Positions 1-7,849 of a stretch of 64,000 nucleotides of DNA are shown here, in pieces; position 1 is the first letter of the stretch; each line of letters starts with the position of its first letter. The notes beneath the pieces are model-generated. The model was not told the DNA's origin. It did not search any database and was given only the letters and a program-made list of their open reading frames with translations. This stretch comes from a bacterium 1xD42-87 (GTDB lineage Bacteria; Bacillota; Clostridia; Lachnospirales; Lachnospiraceae). The position numbers were made by a program, and so were the translations under genes. Location: positions 1 through 64,000 of the forward strand of contig RAYM01000016.1 of the NCBI GenBank assembly GCA_003611805.1. Reading direction: 5' to 3'.

Positions 1-980
1 TATCCCGCCAGCTTCTGTAACTGCTTTGGGTTGTCAAAACGTCCGATGTCTCCCACCTCCGCAATGAATCCGCTGACTGTTGCCAGGCCGATCCCCTTAA
101 TCCCCATCAGTTTATCAACATATGGGATTTCTTCCAGCTTTTCCTCTGTTTTCAGGAGAAGCTCCTCCAGCCTTGAGGTATATACATCCATGTCGTCCAG
201 CAGGTTCTTCAGTTCCATCCTTGCCGCTACCGGTGCTTCCTTACTTCCTACGCTGTGCCCCGCTGCCGATACCAGGGTCCTTGCCCGCTTCATTCCGGCG
301 CCCCTGAGCTTTGCGTCCCTCCATATCCGGTTCACACCTTCCACTCCCAGTTTTCTGATGTCCTCCGGCAGCGGCGCCTCCTTCAGCACCATCCTCCCGC
401 TGACCGCCTTCAAATCCCCATAAACGTCTTTATATTCAGGAAAGCAGATGGCGAACCATCTGGCCAGGCGGTTCTTGATCCTCGTGAGCTCCTCCTGCGT
501 CTGGAAGCGCAGGTTTGACAGGCTCCTGATCTCTGCATAGATACCGGTTGGTATGTAAGGGTACGAGAACCGTCCCTCGTTGACAAGCGCAGCGATCGTC
601 TTTGGGTCTTTACGGTCATTTTTGTTGGGGCTGTTGTCATCCAGTTCTTTTGATCTTTTCACGTGGTGGGGATTCACATGCACAGGTCTCATCCCGCTGT
701 CCTGCAGGAATTTCCCCAGGGCAAACCAGTAATGCCCTGTCGGCTCCATGCCCGGTATTACAGCAGTTTTACCGTGTTTCGCCGCCATATCCTCCATCCA
801 TGCTTTGAATGTCTGGAACCCTGCCTCTGTGTTACTGAATTCCAGTGGCTTTCTGGTATATTCATAGTTGCGCCAGTCGAATGCCCTGGCATAGTGGGTT
901 TCACTTCCCACATCGATTCCAACAATCAAAGTTTTTTCAGTTATGGATGCAATTTTTGCGTTTTGTGTGTTACAATTCAT
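1..980 (-). CDS. IS110-family transposase (3' end beyond window)
   Basis: DEDD-type transposase that mobilises an IS110-family element. I translated it from ATG at 980 down to the window edge: 326 codons open with no stop, so the C-terminus is cut off. Visible features are an N-terminal RuvC-like core with 'VGIDVGSETHYARAF' (first Asp near residue 23), 'GMEPTGHYWFAL' (Glu near 87), 'NKNDRKDPKTIAAL' (Asp pair near 125), and the start of the C-terminal Transposase_20 region with 'LMGIKGIGLATVSGF'. No frameshift is seen. Family proteins run about 400 residues, so roughly 80 are missing. The long upstream non-coding stretch fits IS110-group organisation. Family assignment is secure; activity is not known. 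Confidence 0.93.
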   Translation of the reverse strand, partial: MNCNTQNAKIASITEKTLIVGIDVGSETHYARAFDWRNYEYTRKPLEFSNTEAGFQTFKAWMEDMAAKHGKTAVIPGMEPTGHYWFALGKFLQDSGMRPVHVNPHHVKRSKELDDNSPNKNDRKDPKTIAALVNEGRFSYPYIPTGIYAEIRSLSNLRFQTQEELTRIKNRLARWFAICFPEYKDVYGDLKAVSGRMVLKEAPLPEDIRKLGVEGVNRIWRDAKLRGAGMKRARTLVSAAGHSVGSKEAPVAARMELKNLLDDMDVYTSRLEELLLKTEEKLEEIPYVDKLMGIKGIGLATVSGFIAEVGDIGRFDNPKQLQKLAG

Positions 981-1190
981 TTTAGATACCTCTCTGTTCA
1001 ATAAGATTTTTACTAACCATCCGAAGTCAGTAATCTTATTTTACTCTGAGGTATTTTTTTCTCAACCTTCTTTCTTGGAATTCCCTATACTTGAATTATA
1101 CAGGAAGCTCCTTTTGTATGCGGTAATCCCTGTTACCATTGTTTGTTCCAAAACTCAGTATACAGGTAAATCCACGTTGCTACAAATGTG
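981..1190 (-). ncRNA. IS110 non-coding end, candidate bridge RNA
   Basis: About 210 bases lie between the transposase start and the neighbouring operon. In IS110-group elements the non-coding end upstream of the transposase encodes a bridge RNA with two internal loops that pair with target and donor DNA. Seen here: nested inverted repeats ATACCTC (986-992)/GAGGTAT (1048-1054) enclosing AATAAGATT (1000-1008)/AATCTTATT (1032-1040), leaving an apical region of about 23 bases. A second hairpin is GGTAA (1122-1126)/TTACC (1133-1137). TATACAGG occurs twice (near 1098 and 1159). The outer element end is not resolved. The bridge RNA role is inferred from family knowledge and position. Confidence 0.42.
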
Positions 1191-1224
1191 AGGTCACTTC
1201 ATATTATCTAACTATTCAAAAAAA

Positions 1225-1872
1225 TCAAATTTCTTGCTTTGCAAAAATACGATAACTGATTTGATACATCACATAGCACCACGCTAATGCCAAAAGCGGA
1301 GAGCAACAGAGAAGAATAAACACAAGCTGATCGGTCAGCGCAACTCCTAATGTAGCAAGAAGCTGATATACTCCAAAACAAATCCCTGCCGGAATAAGGA
1401 AAGATACCAACAGCAGGACGCGGCCTCTTTCTGCTCCAAACTTGAATACAAGAGGAATTGACATACTACCAAAAATCAGAGCAATTACCCATGAAATCAA
1501 GGTCAAAAATAAAAGTTCTCCAATCCCTATAAGGTCAAGCGTGATTTTATTTGAGATAAGGCCGCCGATAGAACCAACAACCAGTCCAAAGAGGCTGCCA
1601 ACAGCGCAGAAGATAGCCAGTACAATAAATTTTCCGCCCACCAATTCTTTCTTGGAAACTGGCATAATCATGGCATATCGTGTCCACTTAGAATTATCGT
1701 CAAAAGAGAAAGTTGTTACAATCATCATGCTACACAGAATGGCGCACACAAAGATATAACCTTCAACACCAGAAAACGGGATAAGGGCAATAGCAAAAAC
1801 CAAAAGGATGAACAACATAGATTTGGCATTATGACCGATATTCAATAAATCTTTCAAAACAAGGCTTTTCAT
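1225..1872 (-). CDS. ABC-2 type transporter permease
   Basis: Membrane subunit of a small ABC exporter, 215 residues. Hydrophobic segments lie near residues 18-50, 85-110, 118-140, 148-170 and 178-205, giving about six predicted spans, as in the ABC2_membrane_5 permeases found beside YtrA-type regulators. Its start overlaps the ATPase stop by four bases (ATGA), so the two are translationally coupled. The substrate cannot be read from sequence; systems of this layout often answer cell-envelope stress or antimicrobial peptides. IS110 DNA begins just downstream, so any original downstream gene of this operon may have been displaced. Confidence 0.85.
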   Translation of the reverse strand: MKSLVLKDLLNIGHNAKSMLFILLVFAIALIPFSGVEGYIFVCAILCSMMIVTTFSFDDNSKWTRYAMIMPVSKKELVGGKFIVLAIFCAVGSLFGLVVGSIGGLISNKITLDLIGIGELLFLTLISWVIALIFGSMSIPLVFKFGAERGRVLLLVSFLIPAGICFGVYQLLATLGVALTDQLVFILLCCSPLLALAWCYVMYQISYRIFAKQEI

Positions 1873-2729
1873 TTAGCTTGATCTCCTTTCACATACAGCA
1901 GCAGAATATCATCAATCGTTGCATCATCCACTACGGCATTTTTATATTTTCTTTTGGCCTTTTCCTTATCAGCTACCAGAACATTCCATTGGTAATCGTC
2001 TTTACGGTAGGCCAGAATTTCGTCTTTGTCCAACTGATCGAACAGAGCTGCCCCACAGCGAATAATACCGTAGTTATAACGGAGTTCATCTTTCGTTTTG
2101 CAGAAAAGGACTTTTCCTTGATGAATAAAAGTAATATAGTCTGCAACTTTTTCTAAATCCGTTGTGATATGCGAGGACATCAAAATAGAATGTGTTTCAT
2201 CCTGCACAAAGTCGAGGAACACCTCAAGAATATCATCCCGCATTACAGGATCAAGTCCACTGGTGGCTTCATCTAAAATAAGCATCTTCGGTTTATGTGA
2301 GAGTGCGAAGGCAATGCACAGCTTCATTTTCATACCTTTGGATAAAGTTTTGATTTCTTTATCCAAAGGGAGCTGAAAGCGTTTCAGATATTCCTGATAT
2401 AAATGTGCATCCCACTGTTTGTAGGCCGTTCTACCGATTTTTCCGACTTTGGCAGGGGTGAGAGTTTCATAGAAGTTAATTCCATCGAACACCACTCCAA
2501 TATCCTCTTTGAGCTGTTTCGATCCCGATAACTCCTGCCCCCAAAAAGTGACAGTTCCCTCGTCCTTATGGATTAAATCAAGAATGGCATTGATAGTCGT
2601 ACTTTTTCCAGCTCCATTTTCACCAATCAACCCCATAATTGCTCCTTTTGGAACCGAAAACGAAACATGATCTAATTTGAAGCCATCGTATTGTTTTGTT
2701 AGGTTATTAACCTGCAAAATAGAGTCCAT
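1869..2729 (-). CDS. ABC transporter ATP-binding protein
   Basis: ATPase of the exporter, 286 residues. Walker A 'GLIGENGAGKSTTINAI' is near residue 33, the Q-loop region follows, the signature is the relaxed 'LSKGMKMKLCIAFALSH' (near 128), Walker B is 'PKMLILDEATSGLDP' (near 147), and the H-loop is 'SILMSSHITTDLEKV'. The degenerate signature (LSKGM rather than LSGGQ) is usual for this YtrB/BcrA-like class. The C-terminal 60-70 residues form a short accessory region. It sits three bases after the regulator stop and overlaps the permease gene, forming a GntR-ATPase-permease operon. Confidence 0.93.
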   Translation of the reverse strand: MDSILQVNNLTKQYDGFKLDHVSFSVPKGAIMGLIGENGAGKSTTINAILDLIHKDEGTVTFWGQELSGSKQLKEDIGVVFDGINFYETLTPAKVGKIGRTAYKQWDAHLYQEYLKRFQLPLDKEIKTLSKGMKMKLCIAFALSHKPKMLILDEATSGLDPVMRDDILEVFLDFVQDETHSILMSSHITTDLEKVADYITFIHQGKVLFCKTKDELRYNYGIIRCGAALFDQLDKDEILAYRKDDYQWNVLVADKEKAKRKYKNAVVDDATIDDILLLYVKGDQAK

Positions 2730-2731
2730 AG

Positions 2732-3109
2732 TTAATCCTCCTCTTGATAAAACATCGTCAGTAATTCAACCAATTTTTCTAACGATATTCCACTTGTTCG
2801 GCCAATATCAGCCGCTTCCTGCAAATGTTCTTCAGCCAATCTCTGCTGTTCTTCTTGATAAAAGTCTTTGTTCTGTGCCGACACAAAACTGCCTCGACCA
2901 ACTGTTGTTTCTATAAACCCGTCCCGCTGCAAATCTTCATACGCCTTTTGGACGGTAATGACACTCACATGAATGGATTTTGCCAGTGCCCGCATAGAGG
3001 GAATCGGGTCGCCAGTTTTCAGTTCACCACTCATAATCATGGCTTTTATCTGCGAAGTTATTTGCTCATAGATTGGCTTGCTGGTATTGCTACTTATGAT
3101 AATTTCCAC
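2732..3109 (-). CDS. GntR-family (YtrA-type) transcriptional regulator
   Basis: Repressor-type regulator, 125 residues from the GTG at 3109. A longer open frame extends to 3325, but the GTG follows AGGAGGGG at good spacing and gives the standard YtrA N-terminus 'VEIIISSNTSKPIYEQI'. The winged HTH covers about residues 10-75 ('PIPSMRALAKSIHVSVITVQ'), followed by 'GRGSFVSAQ' and a short helical tail of 45 residues instead of a large effector domain, which defines the YtrA subfamily. It is first in the operon with the ABC genes and probably autoregulates it. The effector is unknown. Confidence 0.9.
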   Translation of the reverse strand: MEIIISSNTSKPIYEQITSQIKAMIMSGELKTGDPIPSMRALAKSIHVSVITVQKAYEDLQRDGFIETTVGRGSFVSAQNKDFYQEEQQRLAEEHLQEAADIGRTSGISLEKLVELLTMFYQEED

Positions 3110-3152
3110 TACGCCCCTCCTTTGTTTTATAGTGCTCTTATTGAACAAGTAC

Positions 3153-3181
3153 ATTATGCACAAGTTGGGTGGCGTTGTCAA
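3153..3181 (-). promoter_or_regulatory. Promoter of the GntR-ABC operon with overlapping dyad
   Basis: On the minus strand TTGACA (3176-3181) and CATAAT (3153-3158) are separated by 17 bases, close to a consensus sigma-A promoter, about 45 bases upstream of the GTG start. The -10 lies inside the near-palindrome GTGCATAATGTAC (5 of 6 positions symmetric), a plausible operator for the adjacent YtrA-type repressor. The promoter is seen directly; operator function is inferred. Confidence 0.7.
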
Positions 3182-3224
3182 CAAAAGTATGTCAATAAAT
3201 GAGGATAAACTACTGGCAAGCAAT

Positions 3225-3285
3225 GCAATCTTCCGTAAGATTGCGTATTTTGGCAGGAATCCCTTTCCGGTATTCCTGCCAAAAT
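3225..3285. terminator. Two adjacent strong hairpins
   Basis: GCAATCTT/AAGATTGC (3225-3244, loop 4) is followed at once by ATTTTGGCAGGAAT/ATTCCTGCCAAAAT (3247-3285, perfect 14-bp stem, loop 11). They lie between the mobile-island remnant and the ABC operon promoter. They may act as terminators or boundary structures. No long T run follows on either strand, so termination is a guess. Confidence 0.45.
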
Positions 3286-3321
3286 GCTTGTTGGTGACAT
3301 ATCCCCAAACCCCTGAGATCA

Positions 3322-3588
3322 TCACCTGCGGTAATGGCTGCGCGTTCCGTTAGAACGCCGAAAAACAAAAGAGAGCTGTTTTAAGTTGAACACCTTCGCC
3401 CAGCGTTCATACCCCGGACCTTTGCCGGAACGGATCGCCGCCTCAATATCCACCAGCAGCCCGACTTTGGAAACCGGCTTTTGTGGGGAGGTACGGCGGG
3501 GCTCCGCCGTCCGCGTGCCGGCGATCCGTTCTTTCAGCACCCCAGGCTCATGGAACTGCAGGTAAGCAAACAGGTCCGCCTCCTGTGA
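3322..3588 (-). pseudogene. Relaxase C-terminal fragment
   Basis: Minus-strand frame with the typical tail of Firmicute MobA/Rlx-type relaxases: 'EADLFAYLQFHEPGVL' and 'VGLLVDIEAAIRSGKGPGYE', then 'RWAKVFNLKQ'. No catalytic Tyr or HxH region is present: the frame begins right after the terminator that follows the RepA-like gene, so at least the N-terminal two thirds is gone. The last 18 residues no longer look like the family and probably read into foreign DNA. This is evidence that the island once carried mobilisation genes. Identification rests on remembered family motifs. Confidence 0.6.
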
Positions 3589-3590
3589 TG

Positions 3591-3612
3591 AAAAAAGACG
3601 CCCGAAGGCGCC
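3591..3612 (-). terminator. Rho-independent terminator after RepA-like gene
   Basis: On the minus strand GGCGCC-TTCG-GGCGTC (six pairs including one G-U, UUCG tetraloop) is followed by TTTTTT, starting at the stop codon of the upstream gene. It is a classic intrinsic terminator. Confidence 0.8.
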
Positions 3613-4484
3613 TAACAGCCGTATAGGTCGTGATTGACCTCGGCACGGTAATAACTGTCCATTGTTGCCGGGGCATTATACAGCGCTGCCAGCAGGTATG
3701 CCTTGATATTTCCGACTTTTGTGGTGTTCTTGTCAATACAGTCAAAGACATACTCCAGGTGGCCGGAATTGATCTTCAGGAAACGGCCCTTTACCACCTC
3801 CCTGGGAAAATCATCCCCGGCAATACGGATATATGGCCGCTTGGACAAAACAACTTCAAGCATAAGCTCCATAGTCTCGTCTAAGCGTTCTTTCCCATAA
3901 CGGGAAACCATACAGTCATACTCAATATTTTCTTTAATGATCTCGCGGTAGGCGTCTGTCAGCTCTATCCGATCCATCCTATCCGGGCGGCCTGCCGCCT
4001 CCGGCTCTGCCGGATAGATTGATTGATGGGTCCTTGATATATCCGTTTTTGATTTTTTAGTCCTTAGTGGATTAGTATTTAATTGTGTGGGATTTTCCTG
4101 TCCAGGTTCGGCCTGTTCAGGTTTTGCCTGTCCTGGATTTACCTGTCTTGGATTTTCCCGTTTAGGTGAATACTCCCGTTTTTCAGCATTTACAGGCTTT
4201 TCATGGATCGTATACTCAATGTCTCCGAGCTGTCCGTTCCCATAGCGGAGACGCTGCCTGGTGAGATACCCGTGCCGCTCCAGCTCTTTCAGGGCGGTAG
4301 TGATCGAATCCACGCCATCCTTACAGATATGGGCGAGCCCCTTTGTGGTATAATCCCAATCTTCCGGCAGCGACAGCATGAGCGAGAGGAGCCCCTTTGC
4401 CTTTAGGGACAGTTCCGTATTGCGCAGGTGGTGGTTGCACATGATCGTGAAGTCCTTTGTTTTTTCTACCCGGAATACAGCCAT
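3612..4484 (-). CDS. RepA-like/DUF6017 plasmid or ICE replication-associated protein
   Basis: Protein of 290 residues. The N-terminus 'FRVEKTKDFTIMCNHHLRNT' followed by 'LSLKAKGLLSLMLSLPEDWD' and 'DSITTALKELERHGYL' is the winged-helix replication initiator A N-terminal domain common on integrative elements of gut Firmicutes. A low-complexity linker (about residues 110-165, repeated 'NPGQ/PEQAEPGQ') leads to a C-terminal domain (about 180-285) resembling DUF6017, with 'MVSRYGKERLDETMEL' and 'NIKAYLLAALYNAPATMDSY'. It appears intact, with its own terminator. Neighbours on both sides are fragments, so the element is probably no longer mobile by itself. Confidence 0.75.
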   Translation of the reverse strand: MAVFRVEKTKDFTIMCNHHLRNTELSLKAKGLLSLMLSLPEDWDYTTKGLAHICKDGVDSITTALKELERHGYLTRQRLRYGNGQLGDIEYTIHEKPVNAEKREYSPKRENPRQVNPGQAKPEQAEPGQENPTQLNTNPLRTKKSKTDISRTHQSIYPAEPEAAGRPDRMDRIELTDAYREIIKENIEYDCMVSRYGKERLDETMELMLEVVLSKRPYIRIAGDDFPREVVKGRFLKINSGHLEYVFDCIDKNTTKVGNIKAYLLAALYNAPATMDSYYRAEVNHDLYGC

Positions 4485-4513
4485 TTCAAAGCCTCCTTTC
4501 TCCGGTTATCCTG

Positions 4514-5034
4514 TTACAAGACGCGATCCCTGCGGTCATAATGGAGATGCCCGTCTGAGACCTTCGCATGGTTTTTCAGTTTGACTTCGCCCCGCTCCTG
4601 GCTGTCTAAAAATTTCTGATAGCCGGCATCCGTAAGGAACAGGCGCATCCTATCGCCCTTATCGCCGACAGGGGCATTACCTGAAAGCACGTCAAAGACA
4701 ATCATGTGCTTTACTTCCGGGCCAAAGCGCTCCAGAGCCATGATGTCATGCCCCTTCAATTTCTCCGCGCCGGATTTCTGCCTGACCTCTGCCAGTAGTT
4801 CCCCCATCGTCTTAGGTCCTGCCGGAATCCGGTAGTTTTTCCGAATATCCTGAATGAGCGCCAGACAGTCTTTTTCCGGCATGGCGTCCAGCTTTCGCAT
4901 AAGCTCCTCCGCCGTTTTCCTCTTTACCGGGTCCGGTATATAGGGGAGGCACATGCGCAGCTCATAAGTGACATCTGATTTCCCATAGCTTTCGTCTGGA
5001 AGATCAGGCGCTTTTCCATTTCGTTCAGTTCCAT
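4514..5034 (-). pseudogene. Mobile-element small protein, probable frameshift
   Basis: The ATG at 5034 has a good ribosome site (GAAAGGAG) and starts 'MELNEMEKRLIFQ', but that frame stops at 4924 after 36 codons. The longer downstream frame, with 'YGKSDVTYELRMCLPYIPDP', 'KDCLALIQDIRKNYR' and 'LKNHAKVSDGHLHYDRRD', has no credible start of its own. The two frames join near 4985-4995, implying a one-base indel. Reconstructed length is about 172 residues. It precedes the RepA-like gene by 29 bases in the same direction. I do not recognise the family with certainty; it is the sort of accessory ORF found beside RepA-like genes on Firmicute elements. A sequencing error is an alternative. Confidence 0.5.
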
Positions 5035-5291
5035 GTGAATCTCCTTTCTCCTGAAAATGGATATGAAAAAAGGGCGTCCACCTATAAAAGTGAAACGCCC
5101 ACGGCAATCAGCGACCAGGCAATACACCGGACCGCTGGCGTTATTAAATTTTGTCGTTAATGAAACAGCCTCCTTTTTTCGATATTTTTCTCGTCAGATT
5201 TCAACTTGGAAAAGGAATTGAATAAATGACGGCAAACGCTCAAACCCCTTGAAAATAAAGGCTTTTTCCGTTTGTCGTTATTATACCGTAA

Positions 5292-5489
5292 TGGCACTAT
5301 TCTGCGTCCATCCGACACGCTCTGGGAATCCCGGATGCCTACATCATGCAGGAAGGCGGCTGGAAAACTGACGCCGTGCTGAAATCTGTATACCGACACG
5401 CCATGAGCGACAGACAGAAGGAAATGGCTGACCTTGCAAACAATCATTTTTCCAGATTATGCAACACAAAATGCAACACGGAAAAGTAA
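5292..5489 (+). pseudogene. Tyrosine integrase C-terminal fragment
   Basis: Plus-strand frame of 65 residues that starts straight after a TAA, with no start codon. It contains 'HALGIPDAYIMQEGGWKTDA' and 'LKSVYRHAMSDRQKEMADLA', the end of the catalytic domain of phage/ICE tyrosine recombinases; the Tyr of 'VYRHAM' is the nucleophile position. The tail 'CNTKCNTEK' resembles the usual 'MQHEMQH' type end. The N-terminus and most catalytic residues are missing. It points at tRNA-Met 30 bases away, the classic location of an integrase next to its att site, so it marks one end of the decayed island. Confidence 0.8.
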
Positions 5490-5490
5490 A

Positions 5491-5514
5491 ACACCGCATT
5501 CCTGCGGTGCTTTT
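5491..5514 (+). terminator. Intrinsic terminator of the integrase remnant
   Basis: CACCGCA-TTCC-TGCGGTG (5492-5509) is followed by CTTTT, placed two bases after the integrase stop and just before the 3' end of tRNA-Met. A recognisable plus-strand terminator. Confidence 0.75.
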
Positions 5515-5517
5515 GAA

Positions 5518-5591
5518 TAGCGAGAGGGGGACTTGAACCCTCGACACTACGGGTATGAACCGTATGCTCTAGCCAGCTGAGCTATCTCGCC
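5518..5591 (-). tRNA. tRNA-Met (CAT), elongator type
   Basis: Minus-strand cloverleaf: acceptor GGCGAGA pairs with TCTCGCT (one G-U at 1-72), D arm 'AGCTCAGCTGGCTAGAGC', anticodon loop TTCATAC between TACGG and CCGTA, and T arm with GGTTCAAGTCC. Anticodon is CAT. There is no C1:A72 mismatch, so it is an elongator tRNA rather than the initiator; tRNA-Ile2 with modified CAT is an alternative but the body matches elongator Met. CCA is not encoded. Its 3' end is the probable integration site of the remnant island. Confidence 0.92.
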
Positions 5592-5639
5592 ATATATAAA
5601 ATTAGTAGAACTACGGGGAAGCCGTCTCCGGCTTCCCGA

Positions 5640-5712
5640 TGGGGCCTATAGGGCTCGAACCTATGACCCTCTGCTTGTAAGGCAGATGCTCTCCCAGCTG
5701 AGCTAAGACCCC
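5640..5712 (-). tRNA. tRNA-Val (TAC)
   Basis: Minus-strand cloverleaf: acceptor GGGGTCT pairs with AGGCCCC, D arm 'AGCTCAGCTGGGAGAGC', anticodon loop TTACAAG (anticodon TAC, valine), and T arm with GGTTCGAGCCC. It lies upstream of tRNA-Met in the same direction, separated by 48 bases that contain a small hairpin, so the two may share a transcript. Confidence 0.95.
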
Positions 5713-5863
5713 GTTATATGCGGGCTACTCACGCAACCCGCTCTGCTAGTATACAATTTATTCCTATAGCTTGTCAACCCCTTTTTCGGAATTGTCTCGC
5801 CAATTTTTTCAGAAACCGCTCAAACGTGCCCCTTCATAAGTTGCCGGGCGTCCGTCCTGTTTC

Positions 5864-7654
5864 TCACATCCTCTCCGGCGCGGAAAAACCAAGCAGGTCA
5901 ATGCAAGTCTCCAGTACATCCTTCGTCAACGCAAGCAGCGCGATCCATCCCGCCCTCTTCTGTCCGTCCTCCTCCGTGAGAATCTTCGTCTCATGGTAGA
6001 AGTGGTTGAACGCATTTGCAAGATCGTAAATGTAAGCGCAGATTTTGTGGGGTGCAATCTCCTCACAGACCGTCTCCATCATCGCATTGTATTTCGTAAG
6101 CTCCAGCATCAGGCTCTTTTCCGACACATTTGTCGCCTCGCCGACGACTGTGTCAGTCAATTTTCCTCCCTGCTCTTTAAACTTGGCAAGAATTGACTTG
6201 ATCCGTACAATCGTATAAAGGATGTATGGTCCGGTATCTCCCTCGAAGGACGTAAATCTATCCATGTCAAAGATATAGTCCTTGGATGCCTGATTCGATA
6301 GATCGCCGTACTTGATCGCCGCCAGTCCGACGATTCTGGCTGTCTCCACGGCGTGTTCCATGTCGATTTCGTACCCCTTCGTCTCCGCGTTCTCCCGGAT
6401 CTTGCGGATCATCTCCTCGTTGATCTCCCGGATCAGGTTTTCCAGCCGCATGACGCCGCCCTCCCTTGTCTTGAAGGGCTTGCCGTCCTTGCCGTTCATG
6501 GTGCCGAAACCAATGTGTATCAGCTCCGTATCATCATTGACCAGCTTGGTCTTCCTTGCGCAGCGGAACACCTGCTCGAAATATAAGTCCTGACGCTTGT
6601 CGGTCAGATAAATGAGCCTGTCCGGACGATAGTTTGCCATGCGGTCCATGATGGTCGCCAGATCCGTCGTATTATAGAGGGACGCGCCGTCGGATTTTAA
6701 GATCATGCAAGGCGGAACCTCCTTGGTGTCGGTCTCCTCCTTCACGTCCACCACCAGCGCGCCGTCGCTCTCGTAAGCGTAGCCGCCTTTTTTCATCTCC
6801 TCCACCATGCCGGGGATCATGTCATGCACATCTGACTCGCCTTTCCACAGATCAAATTCCACGTTCAGATTGGCATAATTTTTCTTCAAATCCGCCACCG
6901 ACACGGCAATGATATGATCCCAGAGTGCGCGATACCCGCGCACGCCGCTCTGCAGCTTATAGGTTGCCTCCATGGCGTCAGCCTTGTACGCCTCGTCCTC
7001 CTTGGACTTTGCGCTCGCCGTCGGGTAAATTTCCTCCAGTTCTGATATGGTAAAGGGCGCTTCCGCCGGATATTCCCCTCCATAGGAATCGTCAAAATAG
7101 ATCAGACCAGGCTGCCTTTTCTGCAGTTCGGTGATAATCAGTCCCATCTGCAGCCCCCAGTCCCCCAGATGAATATCCCCGATCACGTCGTGCCCGGCAT
7201 AGCGGCAGATCCGCTTGATGCTCTCCCCGATAATGCCGGAGCGCAGATGTCCCACATGGAGCGGTTTTGCCACATTCGGACCGCCGTAGTCAATGATGAT
7301 CTTTTTTGACTCCGGCGTCTGGAAACCGAATTTTTCCGCGCCGGACATATCCTGCAGATAATCCCGCACAAAGGATTCCTTCACCTTCATATTTAAAAAG
7401 CCGGGCGCCACGGCCGAAACCTCCGACAGTACGTCGCTCTCCTGCAGCTTCTCCGCCACATCCTGCGCAATCATAAGCGGCGCTTTGTGGTATTTCTTTG
7501 CGCCCGCCATCGCACCGTTGCATTGGAACTCGCACAAGTCGGGTCTGTTGGAGAGGGTGACCCTGCCGAGTTCCTGATCATACCCTGCCGCTTCAAACGC
7601 CTTTTTTATTTCCTCCGATATCAAATCCAATATTTTCTGCATGTTCTCCTCCAT
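5864..7654 (-). CDS. argS: Arginyl-tRNA synthetase
   Basis: Charges tRNA-Arg with arginine; cytosolic class I synthetase of 596 residues. The N-terminal Arg-tRNA-synth domain is followed by the HIGH-like 'NVAKPLHVGHLRSGIIGESI' near residue 128 and 'IIDYGGPNVA'. The KMSKS position is the relaxed 'KPFKTREGG', as in many ArgRS. The anticodon-binding DALR domain occupies the last 120 residues ('GPYILYTIVRIKSIL', 'LANAFNHFYHETKIL'). M1 or M5 ('MQKIL') could be the start. Length matches the clostridial type. It stands alone between tRNA genes and queH. Confidence 0.97.
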   Translation of the reverse strand: MEENMQKILDLISEEIKKAFEAAGYDQELGRVTLSNRPDLCEFQCNGAMAGAKKYHKAPLMIAQDVAEKLQESDVLSEVSAVAPGFLNMKVKESFVRDYLQDMSGAEKFGFQTPESKKIIIDYGGPNVAKPLHVGHLRSGIIGESIKRICRYAGHDVIGDIHLGDWGLQMGLIITELQKRQPGLIYFDDSYGGEYPAEAPFTISELEEIYPTASAKSKEDEAYKADAMEATYKLQSGVRGYRALWDHIIAVSVADLKKNYANLNVEFDLWKGESDVHDMIPGMVEEMKKGGYAYESDGALVVDVKEETDTKEVPPCMILKSDGASLYNTTDLATIMDRMANYRPDRLIYLTDKRQDLYFEQVFRCARKTKLVNDDTELIHIGFGTMNGKDGKPFKTREGGVMRLENLIREINEEMIRKIRENAETKGYEIDMEHAVETARIVGLAAIKYGDLSNQASKDYIFDMDRFTSFEGDTGPYILYTIVRIKSILAKFKEQGGKLTDTVVGEATNVSEKSLMLELTKYNAMMETVCEEIAPHKICAYIYDLANAFNHFYHETKILTEEDGQKRAGWIALLALTKDVLETCIDLLGFSAPERM

Positions 7655-7849
7655 GAAATACGTTTCCCCGCGGGTCTGGCAACAGGCATATGCAGGGAAT
7701 CCGCAAGCCGTTAATCATAAGCAATGCAATTTTACCACAAATCCCTAAAAATGTCATTTACTTTCCTTTCCGCGAGTTTCTTCTGAGCTGGTATCCAGAT
7801 TCCGTTTAAAATAGGAAAGAGACTTATAAAGCAGGACCCGGCGTCCGAT

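Noticed and set aside
3548..3751. 67-residue minus-strand frame across the RepA-like terminator
   Set aside because: It overlaps the RepA-like gene out of frame and crosses its terminator, with no start signal.
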